Counted from the first letter of the stretch, positions 18,172-27,938 are shown. The stretch: 64,000 nt of DNA from Trichomonas tenax (GCA_023091735.1 JALKBU010000005.1:62001-126000), one strand, 5' to 3'. Made by a program: numbers and translations. Notes: a model not told the origin generated them from the letters alone.

Positions 18172-19274
18172 GGTTTCGGCTGTATGGTTTGGCCTTTTTC
18201 ATAGATGCTCGACTTCTTAGCTATTGGGAGAATCAAATATGAAAACAGGGCAGCTGCTGCCAATATTGATATAGATCTAAATAAAGGTTTCAAATTATCA
18301 ACATCCCTAGCATCTAAGAAGACAGCACGACGCTTCGGCGGGCGACTGATTAAAAATGATACAATTGGCTCAGATGAAGGAACACCTTTACATGTTACCA
18401 TAAGTGTATCATTATAAGCAGACATGATTTCTTTATTTTCCAGAAAAGTTTGTTCGAGAATCAAGAATCCGTCTGTTATGCTAAATATTTCACCCATTGA
18501 GTTATTTTTGAATACGCATGATGTAAAACTGGCATTATTATAAACTGTTTGAATAAGAGACGATAATTTATTTGTGCAAAAATTGTGAATGTAAAATGAG
18601 GAAGAATCTGAAAATACATTTCCATCTATGAAGTACAAAGCAACTGAATGTGCTTTTGATTTAATAAATGCGGATGACTTTTTCGAAATTGTGCAATGCT
18701 TGTAAACTGCAACGCCACCAAGTGACTCACTCTCACAGCCATACATGAAGCAGTGCTCGAAATTGATTGAAGAGAAATATGCATTGATAGCACCTGATGT
18801 TTGTGTTGCGTAACAGCGAGAGAAATTTGTAGAAAGGAAATCAGTGCTGCAGTTACTCATTGCAACCGAGCCACCATTTTTAGCTTGATTATTTGAGAAT
18901 ATGGAATCTTTTACAATGAATTGAAGCCTAAACGCATAAATAGCGCCATCTAAATCAGTGATGATGAAATTAAATAACGTATTTTTGAGGATATTTGTCG
19001 TGTTTGTAACAATTAAACGTTCTGAAAAAATACGATTTTCATCTGACGATAATCTAATGGAATTTTTAAGTCCTTTGAATTCGCAAGAGTCAACTTCTAA
19101 ATGATTAATATCTGTGTTTAATGCTATGCTTGTTTCAAGAAATTTCGAATTGATTAACCGAAAGTCTGATCTATGATTGCTTGAAATCTGATTGTAGTTG
19201 TTAAATTTTGCTTGCGTGTATACACTTGTGTCGAGTGACTGAGAAAACTTAACAACAAAAAGAAACAAAAACAT
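18168..19274 (-). CDS. Pmp-like beta-helix surface protein
   Basis: An upstream extension exists in frame, but the ATG at 19274 gives a clean signal peptide (MFLFLFVVKFSQSLD) and is preferred; length 368 residues. The body is a right-handed beta-helix typical of polymorphic-membrane-protein-like families: repeated short units with NGGSVAMSNCS, TSGAINAYFSS, LGGVAVYKHC and CVFKNNS, rich in Asn, Ser and paired Cys. Near the C-terminus SISILAAAALFSYLILPIA is a transmembrane segment followed by a short tail, so it is predicted to be displayed outside the cell. Such proteins are a large family in trichomonads, thought to act in surface contact. The gene is divergent from the F5/8C gene with only 35 bp between start codons. 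Confidence 0.8.
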   Translation of the reverse strand: MFLFLFVVKFSQSLDTSVYTQAKFNNYNQISSNHRSDFRLINSKFLETSIALNTDINHLEVDSCEFKGLKNSIRLSSDENRIFSERLIVTNTTNILKNTLFNFIITDLDGAIYAFRLQFIVKDSIFSNNQAKNGGSVAMSNCSTDFLSTNFSRCYATQTSGAINAYFSSINFEHCFMYGCESESLGGVAVYKHCTISKKSSAFIKSKAHSVALYFIDGNVFSDSSSFYIHNFCTNKLSSLIQTVYNNASFTSCVFKNNSMGEIFSITDGFLILEQTFLENKEIMSAYNDTLMVTCKGVPSSEPIVSFLISRPPKRRAVFLDARDVDNLKPLFRSISILAAAALFSYLILPIAKKSSIYEKGQTIQPKP

Positions 19275-19309
19275 TTTTAAAATAACCTTAATTGACAAAA
19301 AGTGCCACA

Positions 19310-19852
19310 ATGACCAAAGAAAATCAATTTGATGAAACTCCACTTCATTCACTAACAGCAGAACACGGAGAAAATAACTTCGAAGGAATTTTCTTCAATA
19401 TGGCTAAACTTTGCAACAACAAAAATCCGGCGATTTTAAATATAATCAAAATAATTCCATCTGATACTTTAAATATGAATTATACGCATGTTATAGAAAA
19501 GGGATACAAAAGCCACTGGTTTTCATTTAGAAGTAATCCTTGGTTAAAATTTGATTTTAATAATATCAATATCAAAGTATCTGGATACTCGCTTAAGACT
19601 TACTCAGGTGGGGAAAATTACGCACACCTTAAATCATGGGATTTGGATGTGAGTAATGATGATCAAAATTGGACAACTATTCATTCAATGAGAGATACTA
19701 CAGATTTGAATTCTGATAGTACAGAAAAATACTATGATGCAGTTTCAGATACATACTATCGCTATTTACGTATTAAAATGGTCGGGCCAAGCTGGGCTAG
19801 TTCTGACTTCATGGTTATACGTAATTTTGAGCTATTTGGATCTACCCAATAA
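19310..19852 (+). CDS. F5/8 type C (discoidin-like) domain protein
   Basis: 180 residues from the ATG at 19310; the open frame extends to a TTG at 19292, which is unlikely to initiate. Residues about 55-178 show an F5/8C jelly-roll: NPWLKFDFNNINIKVSGYSL, HLKSWDLDVSNDDQNW, RYLRIKMVGPSW, MVIRNFELFG. In trichomonads and amoebae this domain commonly occurs alone or behind BTB domains and is thought to bind ligands or carbohydrates. No signal peptide or membrane segment, so cytosolic. The short N-terminus (TAEHGENNFEGIFFNMAK) is the usual lead-in of this intracellular subfamily. Confidence 0.8.
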   Translation: MTKENQFDETPLHSLTAEHGENNFEGIFFNMAKLCNNKNPAILNIIKIIPSDTLNMNYTHVIEKGYKSHWFSFRSNPWLKFDFNNINIKVSGYSLKTYSGGENYAHLKSWDLDVSNDDQNWTTIHSMRDTTDLNSDSTEKYYDAVSDTYYRYLRIKMVGPSWASSDFMVIRNFELFGSTQ

Positions 19853-19998
19853 CTACTTTTGTCTGTTTTTAAAATTTGAAATTTTTTTATTTTGGAAAAT
19901 TAGAAAAGCAATATCATATTCAAAAAATACCTTTATTTCTATGATTGTTAAAATAATGACAGTCAAAATAATCTAAAAATATATAATATAAACTAAAA

Positions 19999-20676
19999 TT
20001 ACTGAGCGTTCTCAAGGACTTCCTCCTCCTCTTCCTCAACAAGTTCTTCGAAGTCACTAGCATCGACGAAATCAACTGGCTCCTCACCAACTTCATCGAG
20101 AGCTTCTTCGAACTCTTCCTGGTTGAGATTGTATATTTCTCCGTATTCGCCAGCCTTAAGACGGCGCTTAAGTTCCTCTTGAACAGAGTATTCGACATGG
20201 GCAACATTAAGTGCACGCTCTTCACGAGTTGCATTACGACGCTCGATCTTCTTTTTGATTGGTAATGCCTTTACTTGTCCTTCTTTCTTACGGTTTTCAC
20301 GCATATTATTAAGAGTTTCTAATAGACGACCATATCTAAACTTAACTTTCTCGATCAGCCATTCATCCCACCACTGCATTTCAGATTCGATGATTTTGAA
20401 CGCTTCTTCTGGATTTTCAGGTAATACTGTTTTTTGCCACAATCTACTAGGCATATGTGCTCTTTCTGCTGTTTTTGTTTTAAGAATAAGCTTACCCTTT
20501 TCGAGGACGACTGTGCCGTACTGTGAGTTTGCGAGTGCACAAGATTTTCTATCGCATAAACCTGTGACGTTGTCTTCATGTCTGCAGAAAATGAGGGTAT
20601 CTGTCTTTACCCTGTAGCAGCAATTCTCGAAATTTAAAATCTCCCAAACGAGCGCATCAGAGGTTCCACACGCCAT
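19999..20676 (-). CDS. MAK16: MAK16, 60S ribosome biogenesis factor
   Basis: 225 residues. The N-terminal half matches MAK16: FCRHEDNVTGLCDRKSCALA with its conserved cysteines, ANSQYGTVVLEKGK, RLWQKTVLPEN, KKIERRNATREERAL, then LKAGEYGEIYNL and an acidic C-terminal tail (EELVEEEEEEVLENAQ). MAK16 acts in the nucleolus with RPF1 in early pre-60S particles. The length is shorter than the human protein because the acidic/basic tail is reduced, as in other protists. The start is the first ATG and gives the family's usual N-terminus (SDALVWEIL). Confidence 0.93.
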   Translation of the reverse strand: MACGTSDALVWEILNFENCCYRVKTDTLIFCRHEDNVTGLCDRKSCALANSQYGTVVLEKGKLILKTKTAERAHMPSRLWQKTVLPENPEEAFKIIESEMQWWDEWLIEKVKFRYGRLLETLNNMRENRKKEGQVKALPIKKKIERRNATREERALNVAHVEYSVQEELKRRLKAGEYGEIYNLNQEEFEEALDEVGEEPVDFVDASDFEELVEEEEEEVLENAQ

Positions 20677-20949
20677 TTTGGTCCTTTGTTTTTATTGAGA
20701 CACTTCTAAAATCTTCTTGATTTTTCTGCATAATCAGAATCCCTATTGTGTGTTGTTCGCATTTATTTTGTATGTTAGGGAAAATTTTCAATATTTTCCC
20801 AAAATATTTTTCAATCATTTGTGAAAGGTTAATTCAATGTTGTAGCCATTTAAAATTGCCTCTAGGTATGTGGTTTTCATAATGAATAGACCGATTTTAA
20901 TTGATATATTAATTTGATTATGATAACAATAAGTTTATATTATAGAAGT

Positions 20950-21849
20950 TTATTGAGGAGACATGAGTGGGGAAAACATTTGAGAGAATTTCTTAATTGA
21001 TTCGAGTCCTTTAACTTCCTCAAATTGAAGTGGGATCTGAACGATTCTGAACTCATCTCCATAAAGCTGCTCAATGTCACCTAAATATTGTTGCTGGCTC
21101 TGGTATCTTTTCCGGCAGAATTGGCAATTTCCAACTGTATTCTTATCAATGACCTGGTTAACAACGAGGCAGTGGGTTTCGATATTCTTCTCACCAAGGA
21201 ACGTAATCAAACGCTCTGTTTCGTACAGTGGAAGGAATTCTGGAAGTAATACGCAAACAAATGTGCATTCAAGAGGATTAACTAAGCGCTTACCTGCATT
21301 TTCCAAAAGATACTTGAAGCGATCCATATGGCTACCGAAATCGAAGTCGCCACCGAGCATCGACGTGATAGAAGACATTGTAGCAGAATTGAATATTCCA
21401 AAACCATCGAGGATCGAACCAGCTGTAGATGGAAGTTGAAGAAGCTTCATTGTATGTCCTGTTGGCGCTGTATCAAAAACAACAACATCATAATCATCCT
21501 TTTCGACAGAATTGAATAATGAAACGAGGGCCTTAAATTCATCAATACCTGGGAATGATGCGAGACCTGGGAGTTTTCCTTGCTCGTCATCATCATCAAG
21601 TGAATTTGGAGCTTCCATAGCCCAAAGATTTGCAAATCCGTTAACTAATGTAGGCTCGGAAGTAAAGTGCTGTTGGAAAGAGTCACCAATATTTGAGGCT
21701 GGATCTGTTGAAACTAATAAAACACGCTTCCTCTTCCTTGAGAGGGCAACAGCGATAGAACATGATGTAGATGTCTTTCCGACACCTCCTTTGCCACCAA
21801 CAAAGATCCACTTGTAAGAAGGTGCGTCTAAATATGGAAGATCTTCCAT
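20950..21849 (-). CDS. GET3: GET3/ASNA1 ATPase for tail-anchored protein insertion
   Basis: 299 residues. Deviant Walker A GGKGGVGKT at 18-26 (signature Lys20 and Lys25), switch I STDPASNIGDSF at 47-58, switch II DTAPTGHT at 126-133, a Met-containing helical region around 155-180 for client binding, and the zinc CxxC at Cys242/Cys245 in GNCQFCRKRYQSQQQYL. These are the diagnostic features of Get3/TRC40, the cytosolic homodimer that delivers tail-anchored proteins to the ER. In switch I the common DPAHN is DPASN here. The length is slightly short of fungal Get3 (about 350). No GET1/2-like receptor was noticed in the window. Confidence 0.95.
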   Translation of the reverse strand: MEDLPYLDAPSYKWIFVGGKGGVGKTSTSCSIAVALSRKRKRVLLVSTDPASNIGDSFQQHFTSEPTLVNGFANLWAMEAPNSLDDDDEQGKLPGLASFPGIDEFKALVSLFNSVEKDDYDVVVFDTAPTGHTMKLLQLPSTAGSILDGFGIFNSATMSSITSMLGGDFDFGSHMDRFKYLLENAGKRLVNPLECTFVCVLLPEFLPLYETERLITFLGEKNIETHCLVVNQVIDKNTVGNCQFCRKRYQSQQQYLGDIEQLYGDEFRIVQIPLQFEEVKGLESIKKFSQMFSPLMSPQ

Positions 21850-22096
21850 TTATGATGATTAAAAAATATTACGTTTTCACTCTTGGAAAAAAAACACTGT
21901 TTTTATTCTTATATTTCGTTTATTTGACATAATAATCATAAAAGACAACCTAAATAATATAATTTGCACTATAATAATAGCTGATGGTAAGCAATACATA
22001 AAAATTCGGATTTGATTGATATATTTGGGTTCATTTTTATAATTTTTTTGAAAAATAAGCATTTGTATTTAAAATAACTTTAATTCAATGTTGATA

Positions 22097-23221
22097 TTAC
22101 TGTACATCTTTTTCTTCTAACCATGCCTGTGAAAGAGAACGCTGGAGGATTGCAGAACGAAGCTCAAGTTGCTTAATATCTTCCTTGAGCTTGGCTAAGG
22201 CTGTCTTAATATTCATGAGAGGAGAGTTATCTGAAACCTCTTTCTGCTTCTCATCGAGGTTCTGCTTGGTGTTATTCAATTTATCAATAACATCGTTTAA
22301 TGTTGACTTGAGGTTATTGACTGTTGTAACACGCTCGTGATATTTCTTTTCGACAGTTTCAAGCTGACGGGCTCTTTCAGCGTAATCAACAACACTTGTC
22401 TGGAAACGATTGTTAAGCATCTTTTCACGGTTTTCGATAGCATCGATAGCCTTTGTAACATCAGCACCAACCTTTGTGAGGATTGGGCTAAGTTGAGTCA
22501 TAATATCGGTAATTGTCTTTTGGTGTGTATTCATCTGTGAAAAGTGTGTTCTCCAGTCACTCTTCTCGGCAGGAATACGAATCTGTAAGCGTGGAGCAAC
22601 ACGTTCAGCTTCAGCCTTTAATTCAAGGGAATCGATAACTTTAGATTGTGCATCATTGCCAAAGTCTGTAATAATAGCATCATTTTCCTTATCCTCATCT
22701 TCCTGAACGTCAACAACGTCATCAACGATATCGTCGTCATCGTCTTCGCCTCTGACTTCGACTTCGTCGTCCTTACCACCAAGGCCGCTAACGACCCTGA
22801 ATGATGTTGGATTGAATCCCTTCTTCTTGAGTGATAAACGACATAAGGCCTCAAGAATCGAGCAGCACTGGAAGCCGTGGCCGGAAATAAGCTTAGCCGG
22901 CTGGAAGTTAATCTTGAAAGAGAGTGCAGCAAGATTGTTAATCAAATTGTCAGTTACTGTAGCTGGTTGATCGTAATCAGAGGGAGTCTCGATTGAACTT
23001 CCGAGAAATGTTTGCATCATCCAAACGCAGAGCCCTGCGAAGTAGTCAAATTGTTCTTTTGGACTTTTCTGTTGGACAGCAAAATATATTGGTGTAAGAT
23101 ACGGGAGTTTTCTTTTGATTGGATCAAATTCTGTTTCGTAATTGAGGTATTGCAAAGAATCGTAGACTTGGCGCATCGTCATAAACTCGTCGCCTGGCTT
23201 GTGCCCGTCCTTCTTCGACAT
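22097..23221 (-). CDS. IFT57: IFT57, intraflagellar transport complex B subunit
   Basis: 374 residues. The N-terminal calponin-homology-like half carries DEFMTMRQVYDSLQYLNYE, DQPATVTDNLINNLAAL, LISGHGFQCCSILEALCRLS and KKGF, all recognisable IFT57/HIPPI landmarks. An acidic linker (DDDDDIVDDVVDVQEDED) then leads to LQIRIPAEKSDWRTHFSQM, the conserved junction to the coiled-coil C-terminal half, which pairs with IFT20. It marks the organism as flagellated. The start codon is the first ATG, with a poly-T tract opposite it and an Inr-like TCAATA about 15 bases upstream. Confidence 0.93.
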   Translation of the reverse strand: MSKKDGHKPGDEFMTMRQVYDSLQYLNYETEFDPIKRKLPYLTPIYFAVQQKSPKEQFDYFAGLCVWMMQTFLGSSIETPSDYDQPATVTDNLINNLAALSFKINFQPAKLISGHGFQCCSILEALCRLSLKKKGFNPTSFRVVSGLGGKDDEVEVRGEDDDDDIVDDVVDVQEDEDKENDAIITDFGNDAQSKVIDSLELKAEAERVAPRLQIRIPAEKSDWRTHFSQMNTHQKTITDIMTQLSPILTKVGADVTKAIDAIENREKMLNNRFQTSVVDYAERARQLETVEKKYHERVTTVNNLKSTLNDVIDKLNNTKQNLDEKQKEVSDNSPLMNIKTALAKLKEDIKQLELRSAILQRSLSQAWLEEKDVQ

Positions 23222-23726
23222 TTTTTTTTATATTGAAAACGTACAAAAAAGGATTCCAATTATTTTTATATATTTATGCGACAAGTTCGTTCCCATTGCT
23301 TTAAAAGCGTTATAAATGTCAACAAATTGGACCTTCACCGTTATTAAATTTAGGTTTTTATATTCATGGCAATGGGCCTAAAAAATTATGAACCAACGAT
23401 TGTACTCCCTATGGATAATTCATTTCCCAGCGAGCACATGCTATAAAATGTTTTATATAAATGATATTTTATATCACCTAAATAATATACGGAAGAACAT
23501 CATAGTAATGAACATTTAGCTCAAAAGAAGAATTTCTATAATGTGTTGCAGTTTAGGTAACTTTGGAGATTAATAAAAAAAATATCAAAATACATTTGTG
23601 TATTAATATATTAAAGTGCTAAGAAATTATTACATAGACCAATGCATGTAATTTCTATTGTATAATTAACTATATAAGATCTCTATTAGCTAGAATAGAA
23701 TACTGACTCTTTTATTACAAACAATT
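23222..23726. other. 505-bp spacer, nothing recognised
   Basis: AT-rich DNA downstream of the TRIC-like gene and upstream of IFT57. It contains ATAAAATG/TTTTATA-type simple repeats and no ORF, RNA or repeat family that I recognise. Confidence 0.6.
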
Positions 23727-24497
23727 CTAAAATTTCTTAGTTACTGTAGAGCCATGGTAACTAATGACACTAAAGATGTATGATATGCAAGTGATATCAA
23801 TTGAAGATTCGCTTCTTAAGCCATATACTATAATATTAATGACCGATATAGCTAAATATATAATAAGAATTGCAATAGAGCATTTTTCTGTTGTGTATCC
23901 AAAGAAATGATAAACTGATTGAATTGAAAGTAGAATTGAGAAGACAAAATTGCGTAAAAATGTAATGGATGAGAAATTGCGACATTCAAATTGTGCAATA
24001 ATGAATACAAATGATTCAGAAGATGAAAATATTGTCGAAATCAGAGCAAGACCGATTATATCTACTCCATACTTTATATGACCAATCTTAAGACCTTGGT
24101 AAATGTGATGAACTTGAATAACTGAGTAAAAAACGTGTATTGTTCCAAATATAAAATCGAAGTTGAGAATTCTGAAGACAATGTCGTATGGTGATGAGTT
24201 GATTAAAAACCAAATGATTAAAAACAAAGGACAGTAGATGATATTTTCGATTAAAGGGGAATTTGTAAAACAAATAAAAGCAACTATTTCCTGACCGACG
24301 AAAATCATGAAGAATGTGAACAGCAATGATTTAAACCATGGCATACGTAACGTGTGATTGCGAAATGCGATACATGTATAAATTACTCGAAAAATAAAGA
24401 AAAATGGCCTATTAAGTTCGTCAATTAGCAAAGTAATGATTTCGGAAAGCTCGCTCCGTCCTGCACCATTTATATTTGTCCAGTTAGCGTCCGTCAT
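23727..24497 (-). CDS. TRIC-type (TMEM38) cation channel-like membrane protein
   Basis: 256 residues from the ATG at 24497; the frame opens three bases earlier at a GTG. There are about seven hydrophobic segments. The order of motifs matches TRIC channels: ...RMPWFKSLLFTFFMIFVGQEIV, NSPLIENIIYCPLFLIIWFLINSSPYDIVFRIL (TRIC: W-L-I-F-x-PLD), FDFIFGTIHVFYSVIQVHHIYQG (TRIC: E-V-x-R-x-x-K-I-x-x-G) and a short Gly-containing later helix. TRIC channels are ER/SR potassium channels that support calcium release. The Glu/Arg of the vertebrate pore helix are not obvious here, and the divergence is large. If not TRIC, it is an unknown polytopic protein. Confidence 0.75.
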   Translation of the reverse strand: MTDANWTNINGAGRSELSEIITLLIDELNRPFFFIFRVIYTCIAFRNHTLRMPWFKSLLFTFFMIFVGQEIVAFICFTNSPLIENIIYCPLFLIIWFLINSSPYDIVFRILNFDFIFGTIHVFYSVIQVHHIYQGLKIGHIKYGVDIIGLALISTIFSSSESFVFIIAQFECRNFSSITFLRNFVFSILLSIQSVYHFFGYTTEKCSIAILIIYLAISVINIIVYGLRSESSIDITCISYIFSVISYHGSTVTKKF

Positions 24498-24547
24498 CAC
24501 TTTCTTTTTCCAAAAAAATATTTAAAAAGTGAATTTACAAAAAAGTT

Positions 24548-26584
24548 TTAATCAGAGAAAGTCTGAGAATCTTGATCTGGATCATTTGGAGTGGAATCGA
24601 ATCTCTTTGATCTCGATCTCCTTGAAGACTTAGAATATGTTGATTCTGTTGCTGTGGATGTATTCTTTCCCATTTGCTTTCCATCCTGGAATGGTTTGAA
24701 CTTTTCGCTATTGAAATCAGATGTATTGGACTTCATTCTTGAGTCTGTCCTTGAGTAATCACCAGATGTTGTTGAAACTTGTCCGCTATCATCAACCCTT
24801 ATCGCTCTGTGGGCATCTGATGTGCTGCTGCCGGTGCCGAGGAAATTCTCAAAGTCACCGCTGCGTGGATTAGTAGATCCACTAGCGAGTGGACCTGTTT
24901 GCTTTGTCTTTGTTGTGTAGCCTGATATTGGCTTTGTATCGCCTGTGTGTGAAGAGACTCTTGTATTCGAGCCTTGTGCCTTGCTGCCGAAATCTTTGGA
25001 TGAGACTTTTGTGCGACTTTGCTCGTCAGCAATTCCAACATCGCTAGACATTGGGACTTGATCCTTTGTGCCACCAACGTATTTATCTCTACGTCTGCGA
25101 TCTGATGAGTGAGATGATACTGAAATATTCAAGCCACTGCTCTGTGAAGAGTAGTCATCATCGTTGTGATGGTTGCGGCGTGAAGTTGGATCTCTCTTAC
25201 GCCTGTTGCTACGACTGTCAGTAGAATCTGAAAGAATAAGATCATCATTCGGATTCTGCTCTTGTGGAACAAGGACAACTGGGCGACGCTTAGCTGAGGT
25301 GGCAGTGCCCTTCTCAGTTGGCTTTGTTGATGATGTTTTAGCTTTCTTATGAGATGAGTATTCCTCACTAACAGGACCTTCGGAAGGCTCGTCAAGAATG
25401 ATGGAATCTGAGCCACTGTTCTCACTAACTGGTGCCATATGTGGACCATCAGAGAAGTCAAGAGGCTCATCCTCAACAGGTTTAGGCGACTGCTTTGATG
25501 AACGCTGTGTGGAGCCCTGTGTCTCTTCTTGGGCACGGCGACGGCGTCTGGAAGCATGAGACCCAGACTCGCTTCCTGGAAGAGTGCCAGACATTGTTCT
25601 AGAGTCGCTGGCGTCGTTTTGAAGAGTTGATCTTTGTTGTCTTGATGAAGAGCGCTTGCGTGATGATGATGTTTCAGCACCAGAGTCTTCAAGCATTTCT
25701 CTATTGATTGAGCGAGTTGTAGCATTCTTGCAGCGCTGGTAGTGGTTACCATTAACGAAGACACCAGAAAACTCAGAGCTTCCACTATCCTCTGATACAG
25801 CACCAGCGAAGGAACTCGATTGTCCTTCGTTGATGTTGTAATCACGTGAACGCTCAGAGTACTCGGAAATTGGCATTAAGACGCTACTTTCTGTATCTGA
25901 GATCTGCAGATCTTCAAGTTCTGGAATGAATGGATGCGGAATTGCCTTTGAACTTCCGGAAGCTCCAGATTCACTTTCGATATCAGCAGCAGAAGACTGC
26001 AAAGCAATGTCATTGGATGGATTGACAATATTTCGCTCCACTGCTTGCGACTTGATCTCTTCATCTTCCTCAATTTCGTAAGCTTCGGGAGTTGCGCAAG
26101 CGAAAATAGGTTTATCTGTAACTGGAGCAGCAAATGGTGATGAAATGTATTTGTTGAGTAATGGGTCACTATCTTTTGTTAAATCGACAATTGTCTGAAG
26201 AAATTCGTCTTTATTAAGGAAGAAATAAGATAATTCCATGAAATAGTTCATATAATCAAAAGTGCATGCATCAAGGTTGATAGATATGAAGTCCATACTC
26301 TGGAATTGATGCTTAACGAATTGAAACTGCGCAATTGGAAGATCTTTGTTAACAACCCACGAGCAAACAAAAATATGCTTAGTTTGCCAACACGAGACTG
26401 TTCCTGTGCTTCCTTTTGTCATTAAAACGTATCTTGTAACGCCGCTGCTTTTTGATAATAATTTATCTTCAACGCTTAGAGCATTATTCGGATTGACAGA
26501 CTCCATATTTGCGAGGAAATTGCGCTGATTTTCAATGTCAAAGAACTCTTTAGAAACGAGAGCACCAGATTCAGCACCTCCCAT
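24548..26584 (-). CDS. N-myristoylated protein with long Ser-rich disordered tail, unrecognised
   Basis: 678 residues starting MGGAES, which fits N-myristoylation (Gly2, Ser6). Residues about 1-165 look folded (RYVLMTKGSTGTVSCWQTKH, FVCSWVVNKDLPIAQFQFV, MNYFMELSYFFLNKDEF). From about 190 onward the protein is disordered and very rich in Ser, Asp, Arg and Gly, with RRRRR clusters and SS/SD repeats; it ends in RSRSKRFDSTPNDPD. The pattern suggests a membrane-tethered, heavily phosphorylated scaffold. No domain family is recognised. It lies 51 bp downstream of the TRIC-like gene's start region on the same strand. Confidence 0.85.
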   Translation of the reverse strand: MGGAESGALVSKEFFDIENQRNFLANMESVNPNNALSVEDKLLSKSSGVTRYVLMTKGSTGTVSCWQTKHIFVCSWVVNKDLPIAQFQFVKHQFQSMDFISINLDACTFDYMNYFMELSYFFLNKDEFLQTIVDLTKDSDPLLNKYISSPFAAPVTDKPIFACATPEAYEIEEDEEIKSQAVERNIVNPSNDIALQSSAADIESESGASGSSKAIPHPFIPELEDLQISDTESSVLMPISEYSERSRDYNINEGQSSSFAGAVSEDSGSSEFSGVFVNGNHYQRCKNATTRSINREMLEDSGAETSSSRKRSSSRQQRSTLQNDASDSRTMSGTLPGSESGSHASRRRRRAQEETQGSTQRSSKQSPKPVEDEPLDFSDGPHMAPVSENSGSDSIILDEPSEGPVSEEYSSHKKAKTSSTKPTEKGTATSAKRRPVVLVPQEQNPNDDLILSDSTDSRSNRRKRDPTSRRNHHNDDDYSSQSSGLNISVSSHSSDRRRRDKYVGGTKDQVPMSSDVGIADEQSRTKVSSKDFGSKAQGSNTRVSSHTGDTKPISGYTTKTKQTGPLASGSTNPRSGDFENFLGTGSSTSDAHRAIRVDDSGQVSTTSGDYSRTDSRMKSNTSDFNSEKFKPFQDGKQMGKNTSTATESTYSKSSRRSRSKRFDSTPNDPDQDSQTFSD

Positions 26585-26886
26585 TTTTTTACAATTTTTT
26601 TTAACGGAAGCAAAACGCCTTTTTAGATTCTGAAATAAATTTAATATTTATGATGTACATCAACAGGTCTGGTTAAATTTTAATTAATTAGGGTTTTGAT
26701 CATAATGTTATTTTAAATTTCGAAAATCCATTGTCAGCGAATATAATGTGTAACCATGAATTTATATTTTCATGCATTTAATAACTTTAACGTGTCTGAG
26801 TACATTTTCCCTTATATAATTACAGATAATAATTATTTTCCGTTTGAACAAGCATCATTTCATATATAATATCTTTATTCCCTATC
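26585..26886. other. 302-bp spacer, nothing recognised
   Basis: AT-rich DNA between two minus-strand genes. I see no ORF or repeat; it contains the promoter of the Ser-rich gene. Confidence 0.6.
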
Positions 26887-27894
26887 TCAATAAAAAACAC
26901 TTCTTGTTTGATGAATTGGAATATGTTTCATTTCTTCCGTATGTTCCTTAGCATATGTCCAAAGGACAAAGTCAATTAATACAGATGTGACTTTTGGGAA
27001 TGAAATGAACTTTTTCAGCTTCTCAACAGCAGCAATTGAGCATCCTCTGATTTCACACTCTAACTCTGATCCTGGAGGGAAATGAGGACGCTCTTTCAAC
27101 TCAGTCATAAGATAGTCATCATAATGAAGCAACCTGAGATAGTTTAAGGCTTGTGGAACTCGATAATCTGCAAACATTGTTAATTTGTCTAAATCTATGA
27201 AGGAACATGCCTTAGCAACATGGTTATGATCAGCAGCGAAAGCAAAGTAGAGATCAGCTGCAAATATTTGTGCTCTCTTCAAGAAGAAGCATTGACGGCC
27301 ATTGTATTCATACTGATCATTATAGGATTCAAGGTTTGACCTAACTAACTCAGCTAAAGCGACTGCAGACTTATTGCAAGATTTAATCATCTTATAAGTG
27401 CTTCCTTCAAAGTTCTTAAGAAGATATCTGCCAGCTTCTGATATTGTCTTCTGGCGCCAATCCAAAAATGGGCATGGTGTCTCTGTATCCGAAGCAAAAA
27501 CTTTTGCCCAATCTTCAACAGTTGCCTTAGCCCAAAATGATGGCTCTAAGATCTCCTCATTCTTAAGGACCTCCTTCTTAATGGCAGCACACATTGACCA
27601 GTAGCCAGTGAATGGTTCTCCGTTGTATTTAACTGTGTATGGGGTCTGACCAGCCTCAGTCCAGAATCCGTAGTTCATAGTATCGATCAGGAACACGTAA
27701 GCAGCCTTCTTTTCAGGGTCAGAGAGCTCAGGAGGGTGTAAGGGAATTTCGGACCATGATTCTGGTCTCCAGTTCTTCACTAAAGGCTCAACAACTAACG
27801 CAGCAGCTCTAAAGTCATCATCTGAGCCAAGTTTGACGCGTTTTGCACTTTGTGAAATAAACTCCGCCGATTCAACAACACGATTTTCGATCAT
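26887..27894 (-). CDS. QNG1: Queuosine 5'-phosphate N-glycosylase (DUF2419), queuine salvage
   Basis: 335 residues, the usual length. Signature stretches are VFLIDTMNYGFWTE, GEPFTGYWSMCAAIKK, EAGRYLLKNFEGS, QCFFLKRAQIFAADLY and FADYRVPQALNYL (the conserved Asp-Tyr-Arg-Val-Pro-Gln), and the C-terminal RGCSIAAVEKL and HQTRSVFY. The family releases queuine from queuosine-5'-phosphate so it can be put into tRNA wobble positions. Protists cannot make queuine and take it from bacteria or diet, which suits a mucosal parasite. The start is 44 bp from the divergent ATPase-like gene. Confidence 0.93.
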   Translation of the reverse strand: MIENRVVESAEFISQSAKRVKLGSDDDFRAAALVVEPLVKNWRPESWSEIPLHPPELSDPEKKAAYVFLIDTMNYGFWTEAGQTPYTVKYNGEPFTGYWSMCAAIKKEVLKNEEILEPSFWAKATVEDWAKVFASDTETPCPFLDWRQKTISEAGRYLLKNFEGSTYKMIKSCNKSAVALAELVRSNLESYNDQYEYNGRQCFFLKRAQIFAADLYFAFAADHNHVAKACSFIDLDKLTMFADYRVPQALNYLRLLHYDDYLMTELKERPHFPPGSELECEIRGCSIAAVEKLKKFISFPKVTSVLIDFVLWTYAKEHTEEMKHIPIHQTRSVFY

Positions 27895-27910
27895 TATAAA
27901 TCAAAGGGTC

Positions 27911-27916
27911 TCACAA
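27911..27916 (+). promoter_or_regulatory. Inr-like element for the P4-ATPase-like gene
   Basis: TCACAA, fitting TCA+1-Y-A, with the A+1 at 27913 placed 26 bases before the ATG at 27939. It sits in a 44-bp divergent intergenic space. Confidence 0.45.
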
Positions 27917-27938
27917 AATTTTAAAGGGGATCCAAAAA

